Below, piece after piece: positions 47,644-56,836 of a stretch of 64,000 nucleotides of DNA. Positions within the stretch are counted from its first letter, which is position 1, and each line of letters opens with the position of its first letter. Made by a program: the position numbers and the translations under genes. Under the pieces are notes generated by a model. The model made no database searches and was not told the DNA's origin. It was given only the letters and a program-made list of their open reading frames with translations. Source of the DNA: Adhaeribacter rhizoryzae (GTDB lineage Bacteria; Bacteroidota; Bacteroidia; Cytophagales; Hymenobacteraceae); contig NZ_VWSF01000015.1 of assembly GCF_008629685.1 (NCBI RefSeq), forward strand, positions 1 through 64,000, given 5' to 3'.

Positions 47644-48250
47644 ATAGTTTATTTAAGGATAAATAATAAAAAGAGTATAGCAGGAATTATCGCACACTTA
47701 AAATAGTGCAGCATTCGATTATGCTTAAACTACAAATAGTTTTAAATAATATAATTGCAATTTGTAGGCTGTTAATTTAGGGCGGAGCAGCTTTTTCCAT
47801 AATTACCGGAATATTATATTTTATAAATTATTAGTCTTACAAGCGCAATTCTGGCTAAAGCTACTTTATTCAAAAACTATCCAAAATTTAGTTTAATGCT
47901 AAAATAGCGCGTGGTATTTATTTAGGTAATAAAGTTATAAAATTGCAGACTTATCCGCTATCCCTATTTTCTGACTTATCAAGCCCTTACAATTATAGAT
48001 GAATATCTGCGCATCAGCAAACTACTTTATTCGAACTTCTCTATCAATCATACGAAGCCAATAGAACAGCAATATTTTTATTGTAATAAATTCTTTTAAT
48101 TATGATTAAAGCTGTTGGTTGTTTAACTTTTTCAAGGCAAGGCTTTATGCTACATAGCAACCTTAAATTTATATATAGTTTTATATGAAAATTGTTTTAT
48201 TATTTTATATTTATACGTTATAACAAGACCCTTGATAAAGCTAAAAGCTA
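47644..48250. other. Divergent intergenic region, 607 bases, AT-rich
   Basis: Between susC (minus) and the DUF5362-like gene (plus). Low GC; contains the susC promoter by necessity. I found no gene, RNA or strong hairpin. Confidence 0.45.
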
Positions 48251-48742
48251 ATGGAAACAGAAAATCCTTATTCCCCTGGTGCCTACAATGCTGGCCCTAA
48301 TGCCCTAATAATAAACAGCGAAATGAAAAATCATTTACTCGCCACGGCCCAATGGGGTAGGTTTTTAGCGATTGCGGGTTTTTTGTTGATTGGCTTAATG
48401 GTGGTAGGCGCATTTACCATTGGCAAAATTATGACTACCATGATGACCACCATGGTAAATGCTGACGATTCAGGGCCGTTTAACTATGGCCGGATGGGCA
48501 TTATTCCGACGATTTACTTGCTTTTAATTGCTCTACTTTATTTCTTCCCGACCTTTTATTTATACCAATTTTCTTCCCGCATCAAATCGGCCCTTTATCA
48601 CAACCAAGAAGTAGATTTAGCATTTGCTTTCTCGCGTTTAAAATCTTTCTTCAAGTTCTGGGGAATCTTGTTTATCATCATTTTAGGATTTTATGCCTTC
48701 GGATTTATTGCGATGCTGATTGGCTTTATGGTTGCCCGTTAA
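48251..48742 (+). CDS. DUF5362-like integral membrane protein
   Basis: 163 residues with four hydrophobic segments at about 38-60, 85-108 and 135-160 (the last long enough for two passes with its neighbour). The central YLYQFSSRIKSALYHNQEVD followed by FAFSRLKSFFKFWGILFIII is the conserved pattern I associate with DUF5362. It has no catalytic residues and an unknown role. It is monocistronic; the next gene, clpB, starts 183 bases later. Confidence 0.65.
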   Translation: METENPYSPGAYNAGPNALIINSEMKNHLLATAQWGRFLAIAGFLLIGLMVVGAFTIGKIMTTMMTTMVNADDSGPFNYGRMGIIPTIYLLLIALLYFFPTFYLYQFSSRIKSALYHNQEVDLAFAFSRLKSFFKFWGILFIIILGFYAFGFIAMLIGFMVAR

Positions 48743-48925
48743 GGCAAAACCTAAAATGTGGCATTTTTATTTATTATTAGAGCGCAAAATACCGACAAAA
48801 AGTCTTGAATAAATCCAAATAATTTAGACTTACACGCCATTATTTCCGATTTTAAACCTATTTGCTCCTTGGCTAGTATTTTGATTATAGCAGGATAACA
48901 GATAGGAACAGGAAAATATAAGGCT

Positions 48926-51544
48926 ATGAACTTTAATAATTATACCATCAAATCTCAGGAAGCTATTCAGAAGGCCACTGAGATTGCCGGCGGCAACCAG
49001 CAGCAAGCGGTTGAAACCGGTCATATATTAAAGGGTATTCAGCAAACCGATGAGAACGTGATTAACTTCCTGACAAAGAAGTTAGGCGTTAACCAGAACA
49101 TGCTGAACACCCGCTTAGACGCGCTTGTAACGGCTTACCCTAAAGTAAGCGGTGGCAGTCCGTATTTAAGCAACGAGGCGGCCGCCGCCCTGCAAAAAGC
49201 GACAACTTACCTAAAAGAATTTCACGACGAATTTGTCGCCATTGAACATATATTATTAGGCTTGTTGGCGGGCCGCGACCAGGTAGCTTCTTTAATGAAA
49301 GATGCCGGTTTTACCGAAAAGCATTTAAAAGCCGCTATTAAAGAACTACGCGGCGGCAACAAGGTAACCGACCAGAACGCCGAAGCCAAATACAACTCTT
49401 TGAAGCGTTACGCCAAAGATTTAAACGAACTGGCCCGCGCCGGTAAAATAGACCCGGTAATTGGCCGCGACGAAGAAATACGCCGCGTGCTGCAAATATT
49501 ATCGCGCCGTACCAAAAATAACCCGGTTTTATTAGGTGAGCCCGGGGTAGGTAAAACCGCTATTGTAGAAGGTTTGGCGCAGCGCATTGTTTCCGGCGAC
49601 GTGCCCGAAAACCTGAAATCTAAAACCCTGATGAGTTTGGATATGGGTTTATTGGTGGCTGGCGCCAAGTACAAAGGTGAGTTTGAAGAACGGTTGAAAG
49701 CGGTAATTAAAGAGGTAATTGATGCCGAAGGCGAGATTGTGCTTTTTATTGATGAGATGCACACCTTAATTGGGGCTGGCGGTGGTGGCGAAAGCGCGAT
49801 GGATGCCGCTAACTTATTAAAACCAGCTTTGGCCCGCGGCGAATTACACGCGATTGGTGCTACAACCTTAAAGGAATATCAGAAATATATTGAAAAAGAT
49901 AAAGCATTGGAGCGTCGGTTCCAGGCGGTTACCGTAGATGAACCAACTATTCCGGATGCGATTTCTATCCTGCGCGGTATTAAAGATAAATACGAACTGC
50001 ACCACGGCGTGCGCATTAAAGACGATGCGATTATTGCTTCTGTGGAATTGTCGAGCCGGTATATTTCGGACCGTTTCCTGCCCGATAAAGCCATTGACTT
50101 AATGGACGAAGCCGCCGCTAAATTGCGCATTGAAATTGATTCTTTGCCCGTGGAACTGGATGAAGTACAACGGAAAATAATGCAGCTCGAAATTGAGCGC
50201 GAAGCCATCCGGCGCGAAAACGACAAAGACAAAGAAACTGTCTTATCGAAAGAAATTGCGGAATTGAGTGGCAAACGCGATGACTTGAAAGCCAAATGGC
50301 AAAACGAGAAACAGGTTATTACCAATATTACCACCGAAAAAGAAAATATTGAGCGCTACAAACTGGAAGCCGAACAAGCGGAGCGGGCCGGTGATTATGG
50401 CCGCGTAGCGGAGCTGCGTTACGGTAAAATTCAGGAAAGCGAGCAGAAATTGAAAGACTTGCAAATACAAGTGGAGGAACTGCACGCCGGCGATGCCATG
50501 TTAAAAGAAGAAGTTACCGCCGAAGATATTGCCGAAGTGGTAGCCAAATGGACCGGTATTCCGGTAAGCAAAATGCTGCAAAGCGACCGCGAAAAATTAT
50601 TGAACCTGGAAGAAGAATTGGGTAAACGCGTAGCCGGTCAGGAAGAAGCGATTGCCGCTATTTCGGATGCCGTACGCCGGAGCCGGGCTGGTCTGCAAGA
50701 CCCAAAACGGCCCATTGGTTCGTTTATCTTCCTTGGTACCACGGGTGTAGGTAAAACTGAGTTAGCCAAAGCCCTGGCCGATTTCTTGTTTAACGACGAG
50801 AACGCCATGGTGCGGATTGACATGAGTGAGTACCAGGAACGCCACGCCGTGAGCCGTTTAATTGGAGCGCCTCCGGGATACGTGGGTTACGACGAAGGTG
50901 GCCAGTTAACCGAAGCCGTGCGCCGGAAGCCGTACTCCGTAATATTGCTCGATGAGATTGAGAAAGCGCACCCGGATGTGTTTAATATTTTGTTGCAGGT
51001 GCTGGATGATGGCCGCTTAACCGATAACAAAGGCCGGGTAGCAAACTTTAAGAACACCATCATCATCATGACATCAAATATTGGCGCCCATATCATCCAA
51101 AGCAATTTTGCCGAAATGGAAGATTACAACCGCGAGCAGGTAATTGAGCGGACCAAAGACGAGGTGTTTGAATTGCTGAAGAAAACTGTGCGGCCGGAGT
51201 TTCTGAACCGGATTGACGAACTGATTATGTTCCGTCCGCTGAGCCAGAACGAGTTGCGCCAGATTGTTACCATCCAGTTCCGTCATATTCAGGACCGCTT
51301 ACAGGAAGCCGGTATCCGTCTGGAAGCTAGCGAAGAAGTATTGGATTACCTCGGCGAGCAAGGTTACGATCCGCAATTTGGTGCCCGTCCGCTGAAACGC
51401 GTGCTGCAAACCAGAATCCTGAACGAGTTATCGAAAGAAATTCTAGCGGGTAATATCCGGAAGGATGCCGTGGTAGAAGCGGTGCTGATTGACGATAAAA
51501 TTCACTTTGTGAATATTGATATTGAGATTCCGCTGGACAGATAA
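48926..51544 (+). CDS. clpB: ATP-dependent disaggregase ClpB
   Basis: 872 residues. It has the Clp N-domain (about 1-145), AAA1 with Walker [14 protein letters not shown] and Walker [17 protein letters not shown], the coiled-coil M-domain (about 410-520, rich in Glu/Lys/Arg) that distinguishes ClpB from ClpA/C, AAA2 with [18 protein letters not shown] and [15 protein letters not shown], and the C-terminal domain with [11 protein letters not shown]. The hexamer works with DnaK to resolubilise aggregates after heat stress. It ends at a strong terminator (51562-51597). No CIRCE element is evident upstream. Confidence 0.97.
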   Translation: MNFNNYTIKSQEAIQKATEIAGGNQQQAVETGHILKGIQQTDENVINFLTKKLGVNQNMLNTRLDALVTAYPKVSGGSPYLSNEAAAALQKATTYLKEFHDEFVAIEHILLGLLAGRDQVASLMKDAGFTEKHLKAAIKELRGGNKVTDQNAEAKYNSLKRYAKDLNELARAGKIDPVIGRDEEIRRVLQILSRRTKNNPVLLGEPGVGKTAIVEGLAQRIVSGDVPENLKSKTLMSLDMGLLVAGAKYKGEFEERLKAVIKEVIDAEGEIVLFIDEMHTLIGAGGGGESAMDAANLLKPALARGELHAIGATTLKEYQKYIEKDKALERRFQAVTVDEPTIPDAISILRGIKDKYELHHGVRIKDDAIIASVELSSRYISDRFLPDKAIDLMDEAAAKLRIEIDSLPVELDEVQRKIMQLEIEREAIRRENDKDKETVLSKEIAELSGKRDDLKAKWQNEKQVITNITTEKENIERYKLEAEQAERAGDYGRVAELRYGKIQESEQKLKDLQIQVEELHAGDAMLKEEVTAEDIAEVVAKWTGIPVSKMLQSDREKLLNLEEELGKRVAGQEEAIAAISDAVRRSRAGLQDPKRPIGSFIFLGTTGVGKTELAKALADFLFNDENAMVRIDMSEYQERHAVSRLIGAPPGYVGYDEGGQLTEAVRRKPYSVILLDEIEKAHPDVFNILLQVLDDGRLTDNKGRVANFKNTIIIMTSNIGAHIIQSNFAEMEDYNREQVIERTKDEVFELLKKTVRPEFLNRIDELIMFRPLSQNELRQIVTIQFRHIQDRLQEAGIRLEASEEVLDYLGEQGYDPQFGARPLKRVLQTRILNELSKEILAGNIRKDAVVEAVLIDDKIHFVNIDIEIPLDR

Positions 51545-51561
51545 TTTAGAAATTGAATAAC

Positions 51562-51597
51562 AAAAAAGCCTTCTCAAATTTGGGAAGGCTTTTTTGT
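51562..51597 (+). terminator. Terminator after clpB
   Basis: AAAAAAGCCTTCTC and GGGAAGGCTTTTTT form a stem with one G-U pair around AAATTT. Confidence 0.9.
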
Positions 51598-51691
51598 TAC
51601 AGGCAATTATAAAATATTCTAGTCAATCAGGTTAATTTAAAGCAATAATTGATAAAATAATTTGAAACGAAAGTTTTACCCTTTAATCTTA

Positions 51692-51731
51692 AAAAGAACA
51701 GCCTTACCCGTTTTGGTAAGGCTGTTCTTTT
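51692..51731 (-). terminator. Terminator of the large T9SS protein
   Basis: 17-bp perfect arms AAAAGAACAGCCTTACC and complement with a 6-base loop, starting about 30 bases past the stop. Confidence 0.9.
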
Positions 51732-51763
51732 AATCCAATTAAAAAATAAAAATAACAATAAGC

Positions 51764-54700
51764 TTACCGTTTTACCGAAATACGCTGAATACCTACACCT
51801 TTATCGGTTACAAGTTTGAGCAAATATACCCCTTCAGCTAAATCATTTACCTTTAATTTAACATCAAAAGATTTATTAGCTAAGGCTTGACCCGCAACGA
51901 TTGTTTTAATTTTTGCGCCCCGAATATCAAATAAATCGAGGGTGTAATAACCAGTAGTAGCTAAAGTAAAGTTTACAGTTGTTTGGTCTTTAGCCGGATT
52001 CGGATAAACCAATAAAATATTTTCATTCACCAATATTTCTTCCGAAACATCCGGATTTTTAACAGCGGCTAAGATACCTTGTCCCGGAGATAAAATTTGC
52101 ACAGAGATACTAACTTTCTGACCAAAGGCATCGGTAACCGTAACGGTGTAAGTACCAGCTGCTAATCCGGTTAAATCCTCGGTAGTGGCGCCGTTGCTCC
52201 AGCGGTAAGTAAAAGGAGCAATTCCGCCTACCACACTCAAGTCAATTGAGCCATCTTGGCCACTAGTTGTTGAAACATTTATTTGCGAAGCAGCCAGTCT
52301 TATCGGGTCATTCTTCCGGCCTACTGTTACTATTGTAATAGCTGTGCAGCCTCTGGCATCGGTTACCTTTACGGTGTATGTTCCCGGCGCAGCTATCGCC
52401 ACATCCTGGCTGCTCAGACCGTTGCTCCACTGATAAGTATAAGGGGTAGTTCCCCCACTCACCGTTAAATCAATCGCACCGGCTCCGGTGGATGGTCCCC
52501 ACATGCCAAACCACGGTTCAGCTTGGGTTACTTTGCTTGTATGGGCCAAACTGCAAGTAAAAGGAGGAAAAGGAGTTGGACCGGCACTTTTTACCGTGAA
52601 ACTCTTGTCGGCTGCAGCCGGGTTGTAATTGGTATTGCCGACTTGGGTAGCTCTTACGGTTACGGTACCTACCCCGGTTAAAGTAACAGTATTGTTTGAA
52701 ATAGTTGCTGGCCCGGATACAATGCTGTAGGTAACTGATAAACCGGAAGAAGCAGTCGCACTTAAAGTAAAAGGTGCATCGCCATAGGTTTTATCCGCAA
52801 TAGTAGCCAGCACTACGGTTTGGTTTGCTTTGATTACTGTGAAAGAACGCGGCACGGCATTGGCAGCTAAGTAATTGGTATTGCCTCCCTGTTCGGCTTG
52901 CACCGTAACGGTACCAGCGCCTGTGAGCGTGAGGATATTACCCGTAATACTCGCCGGACCTGAAACGACTCTATAACTAACCGGCAGCCCAGAACTCGCA
53001 TTAGCTACTAAATAAATTGGGCCATCACCATAAGTTTTATCTACTAAGTTCATGAAAGTAATGCTTTGGCTGGCTTTATTTACGGTAAAGCTTTGGTCTA
53101 CTGGAGTAGCCGTGTGATAGGTTCCACTACCCGCCTGGGTGGCCCGCACGGTTATTATTCCGGCTCCGTTAATAGTTAGGGTATTGCCTGTAATAGTGGC
53201 TGGTCCCGAAAGAATATTAAAGCTAACCGGCAACCCGGAGGTGGCCGCAGCGCTCAAAGTAAACGGCGCATCGCCATAGGTTTTGGTCGGTAAAGCCGCA
53301 AAACTGATACTCTGACTCATCTTCGCAGGTCCCCATACCCGGAAGCTGCGGTCTACATTTGGGGCAGCCAAGTAATTAGCATTGCCAGCCTGGGAGGCCC
53401 GAATGGTTACCATACCGGAATCGATTAGCGTTACGGTGTTACCCGAAATTGTAGCGCCTCCGGCCACCACACTAAAACTTACCGGCAGACCAGAAGAAGC
53501 GGTAGCACTTACGGTAAACGGTGCATCGCCGTATTCTTTGTTAACTAACGCTGCGAAACTAATAGTCTGGCTTTGTTTGACAGCAGAAGACCGTACATTA
53601 AAGCTTACATCTACTGGCGTAGCCGCCAGGTAGCGGTCGTTGCCCGGATGGTAGGCCCGTACTGTTACAGTACCCACCCCGGTTATGGTTAAGGTTTTAC
53701 CCGATACAGTAGCCGGCCCTGAAATAATCTTGTAATATAAACTTAAACCAGAACTGGCCGTGGCATTCAAGGTAAATGGCGCATCGCCGTACACTTTATC
53801 TGCAATAGGCGGGAAAGTAATGGTTTGCATTTGTAAGCCGGAAGTATTTACCGTAATGGTAATGCTGGCTGTGCCGGAACAACCATTAACATCGGTACCG
53901 GTAACAGTATACGTGGTAGTGGCCGTAGGTTTAGCCGTAACGGTTGCCCCGGTAGTGCTGCTTAAGCCCGTTACCGGCGACCAGGTATAGGTACTCGCAC
54001 CGGAAGCCGTTAAAGTAGCCGTGCCGCCACTCGTAATAGTAGTGGCATTGGTGGCAACTAATATTTTTGGCAACGGGTTTACCGTAGCAGTAACCGGCAC
54101 GCGGGCACTTTCGCAAGTGCCATTTACCACCGACACATAATAAGTAGTGGTTGTGGAAAGCACCGGCGTGGTAAAAGTTGCGGAGGTTGCATTGGTTATT
54201 GGCGTGCCACCGGTACTGCTGGTAAACCACCGGTAAGAACCTGTTGTAGGTGCGCCTGAAGCTGTAAGAGTAATAGCACCAGGACCACAAATAGTTTTAG
54301 AAGTAACCGTCGGCGCTGCCGGTCCTGAACTGGAGACCGCTAACCTTTGCTCAGGACTTACACCGCATTGATTAAAAATAATAAGCCTAATGAATCCAGA
54401 CCCAGTACCCACTTTAACAGTAATCTTGGTAATATCTTTTTCGTTTAGAATAGTCCACCCAGCTGGCACGGTCCAATTAAATAAGTTCCGGTTTTGAAGA
54501 CTAGGTTCGTACGGAGAGGAGGTACTGTATACCACAGTATCACCCGCACAAACCGAGGTAGCACTAGCTGTAATAATACCCGGCTCTGAAGGCACCACCA
54601 CCGGAAATACTGAAAGTTCACCACGTAACTTTAATCCACAAAAGTTTTGTGCCATTACTGAAACAAGACCATGAGTATTTCCGACTTTGACGGTAATTTT

Positions 54701-56533
54701 ATTGGAGTCTCTACCAATGACCGTCCAGTCGTAAGGAACTGACCAGAACAGATGGCTTAAATCAATAAGGTCCGTAAAAGAATAAGTAACGGTTGTTCCG
54801 GCACAAGGCTCCATTGGTCCTTCAATATTAATCCAGGACAATGTACTCATTTTCGAAATTCCTATATCTGTACCATTATCCGAACTTACAACCGCCGGTG
54901 TTAAGCTCGATACTATGCGGATACGATAACCCTTTCCCGAATTAATATTGGCCGGTATTGTAGCAGCAATCGGGCTGCCTTGGCTAGTACCGATAGTTAT
55001 GGGAGAGGAAAAAGAACCTGTAGCATCGGATAGCTGCGCGATAAATGTTTCTCCCGGATTAAAGGTACCAGTGGTGGTAAAGTAAATAGGGACCAGGGTG
55101 TCAGTGCAATAACCTGAGGAAAAAGCATTATTGATTTTAATACTTCGCTCAGCGGTTGCAGGGGATAATTTAAAAACCCAGTAATCATAGTCTCCTTTAG
55201 AGGCTAAGACAATATTATAGTTAGAAGACCCTCCTATGATATAGCCGCCATCAGCCGTTTGCCTAAAAGAGCCTAATGGCCCTCCTGCAATTACGTATTT
55301 TTCCCATTCTATATTCCTAGATGCATCTAACTTTAAAAGGAAGTAATCGTTTCCTACCCCCGTATAAGCGGGATCTGTTCTTCCCAGAATATAGCCGCCA
55401 TCAGCAGTCTGCTGCAAGTCTCGTAAATATTCATCAGAATACATGCCAATTGTTTTGTCCCATTCTTTTGTGCCGGAGGCATCTAGTTTTACCAACCAAC
55501 AATCTATGCCACCATAAGGGTTTTCACTCTTATCTCCACTGATGGTAGAATTAGATTCCCCCCCCACGATATAGCCCCCATCTTTGGTTTGTATAACTTG
55601 CCGGAAATCATCCAAGCCGTTACCACCTATGGTCTTATCCCATTCTTTAATACCCGATGCATTTATCTTTACTACCCAATAGTCATAAGCTGCCATAGCA
55701 TTGGTAGAACCTGCTGCTTTAGAATTTTGGCTTTTATCACCACTCGCTTCAGAAGTCGAAAGTCCTCCCAAAATATAGCCCCCATCTGTAGTTTGGTCTA
55801 TAGCGCGTAGAATATCATAACTATTTCCACCAATAACTTTATCCCATTCTTTGCTACCAACTGCATTTAATTTAACGACCCAAAAGTCGTAATTACCTCT
55901 TGGTGTACCGGTTTTATCCCCACCCGCTGCTTCTTGTGTTTCTCCACCTAATATATACCCCCCATCGCGTGTTGGCTTTATAGTCCACAGTAAATCATCC
56001 GCAGGACTGCCAATGGTTTTATCCCAAACTTTATTGCCCTGAGCATCCAATTTAATAATCCAAAAATCATTTAAGCCTTTTGAATTCTGAGTCTTATCTC
56101 GACCCGCATTAGACAAAGATGACCCGCCTACAATGTAACCGCCATCAGTTGTTTGGTAAACAGCCGTAAAATTGTTTGTTCCAATTCCCCCTAAAGTATT
56201 GTCCCATTCTTTCTCTCCGGCAGCATTCAGCTTAACTATCCAGAAATCACCATAAAAACTTTCGCCAGAATCCTCGCTCTTATATCCACTCATCTTAGAT
56301 TTGGAGTTTCCACCCAGAATATAGCCGCCGTCGGAGGTTTGCTGAACCGTTTTTAATTCATCATAACCACTGCCGCCAAACGATTTATCCCACTGTTTGG
56401 TAGGCTGGGCTAATAGGTTATTAATAGAAATACCGTACCATAAAACAAAAAGCAATAGTGCAAAGCTGATTCGTTTTATTACCTGTAAAGATTGGCTGGT
56501 TAAAGCCATTTGTTTAGTAAGTGTTTTAATCAT
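51764..56533 (-). CDS. T9SS-secreted multidomain surface protein
   Basis: 1589 residues. A signal peptide ends near NNLLAQP. Seven propeller-type repeats follow (about 45-460), each like KEWDKTIGGNGLDDFRQVIQ then TKDGGYIVGG. Ig-like and PKD-like segments occupy about 465-900. Five tandem 78-80-residue MBG-type Ig domains (about 905-1300) share KTYGDAPFTLSATASSGL. Two SprB-type repeats (about 1325-1480, PYTYQWSNGLSSQDVAIAAP) lead to the Por secretion sorting domain (about 1505-1589: LLVYPNPAKDQTTVNFTLAT, ending RISVKR). It is exported by the type IX system and anchored at or released from the cell surface, perhaps as an adhesin or gliding-related protein. A paralogue lies upstream. Confidence 0.88.
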   Translation of the reverse strand: MIKTLTKQMALTSQSLQVIKRISFALLLFVLWYGISINNLLAQPTKQWDKSFGGSGYDELKTVQQTSDGGYILGGNSKSKMSGYKSEDSGESFYGDFWIVKLNAAGEKEWDNTLGGIGTNNFTAVYQTTDGGYIVGGSSLSNAGRDKTQNSKGLNDFWIIKLDAQGNKVWDKTIGSPADDLLWTIKPTRDGGYILGGETQEAAGGDKTGTPRGNYDFWVVKLNAVGSKEWDKVIGGNSYDILRAIDQTTDGGYILGGLSTSEASGDKSQNSKAAGSTNAMAAYDYWVVKINASGIKEWDKTIGGNGLDDFRQVIQTKDGGYIVGGESNSTISGDKSENPYGGIDCWLVKLDASGTKEWDKTIGMYSDEYLRDLQQTADGGYILGRTDPAYTGVGNDYFLLKLDASRNIEWEKYVIAGGPLGSFRQTADGGYIIGGSSNYNIVLASKGDYDYWVFKLSPATAERSIKINNAFSSGYCTDTLVPIYFTTTGTFNPGETFIAQLSDATGSFSSPITIGTSQGSPIAATIPANINSGKGYRIRIVSSLTPAVVSSDNGTDIGISKMSTLSWINIEGPMEPCAGTTVTYSFTDLIDLSHLFWSVPYDWTVIGRDSNKITVKVGNTHGLVSVMAQNFCGLKLRGELSVFPVVVPSEPGIITASATSVCAGDTVVYSTSSPYEPSLQNRNLFNWTVPAGWTILNEKDITKITVKVGTGSGFIRLIIFNQCGVSPEQRLAVSSSGPAAPTVTSKTICGPGAITLTASGAPTTGSYRWFTSSTGGTPITNATSATFTTPVLSTTTTYYVSVVNGTCESARVPVTATVNPLPKILVATNATTITSGGTATLTASGASTYTWSPVTGLSSTTGATVTAKPTATTTYTVTGTDVNGCSGTASITITVNTSGLQMQTITFPPIADKVYGDAPFTLNATASSGLSLYYKIISGPATVSGKTLTITGVGTVTVRAYHPGNDRYLAATPVDVSFNVRSSAVKQSQTISFAALVNKEYGDAPFTVSATASSGLPVSFSVVAGGATISGNTVTLIDSGMVTIRASQAGNANYLAAPNVDRSFRVWGPAKMSQSISFAALPTKTYGDAPFTLSAAATSGLPVSFNILSGPATITGNTLTINGAGIITVRATQAGSGTYHTATPVDQSFTVNKASQSITFMNLVDKTYGDGPIYLVANASSGLPVSYRVVSGPASITGNILTLTGAGTVTVQAEQGGNTNYLAANAVPRSFTVIKANQTVVLATIADKTYGDAPFTLSATASSGLSVTYSIVSGPATISNNTVTLTGVGTVTVRATQVGNTNYNPAAADKSFTVKSAGPTPFPPFTCSLAHTSKVTQAEPWFGMWGPSTGAGAIDLTVSGGTTPYTYQWSNGLSSQDVAIAAPGTYTVKVTDARGCTAITIVTVGRKNDPIRLAASQINVSTTSGQDGSIDLSVVGGIAPFTYRWSNGATTEDLTGLAAGTYTVTVTDAFGQKVSISVQILSPGQGILAAVKNPDVSEEILVNENILLVYPNPAKDQTTVNFTLATTGYYTLDLFDIRGAKIKTIVAGQALANKSFDVKLKVNDLAEGVYLLKLVTDKGVGIQRISVKR

Positions 56534-56836
56534 AAATTTTTAAAATAAGTAAACTGAGGCAGCCTTTATTATTTGGTATAAACTTAAAGGCTTCTTCAGG
56601 AATAGTAGGTTTTGCAAACTAAAGACAAAATTATTATAGTCAAATATTAGACTGGCAATATATAAAGAAATTTTATTTTTTATAGCTTTATAGTTATATT
56701 TATATGCCAATTAATTTAAATATTAAACTTTATTATATTAATTATTGATTATTCTACTACAAAATAAAACTGCCCCACCTAAAGGGCAGGGCAGTTTTAC
56801 TAATTTTACAATTAGTACTGGCAAGAGACCAGGAAT
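56534..56836. other. Intergenic region, 303 bases
   Basis: AT-rich spacer between the two T9SS cargo genes; it contains the terminator at 56766-56798 and otherwise nothing recognisable. Confidence 0.5.
56766..56798 (-). terminator. Terminator between the two T9SS cargo genes
   Basis: AAAACTGCCC (56766-56775) pairs with GGGCAGTTTT (56789-56798); 13-base loop. It marks the paralogues as separate transcripts. Confidence 0.85.

Noticed and set aside
53382-53990. Several open frames antisense to the large T9SS gene
   Set aside because: They are by-products of the biased composition of the MBG repeats and lack independent coding evidence.
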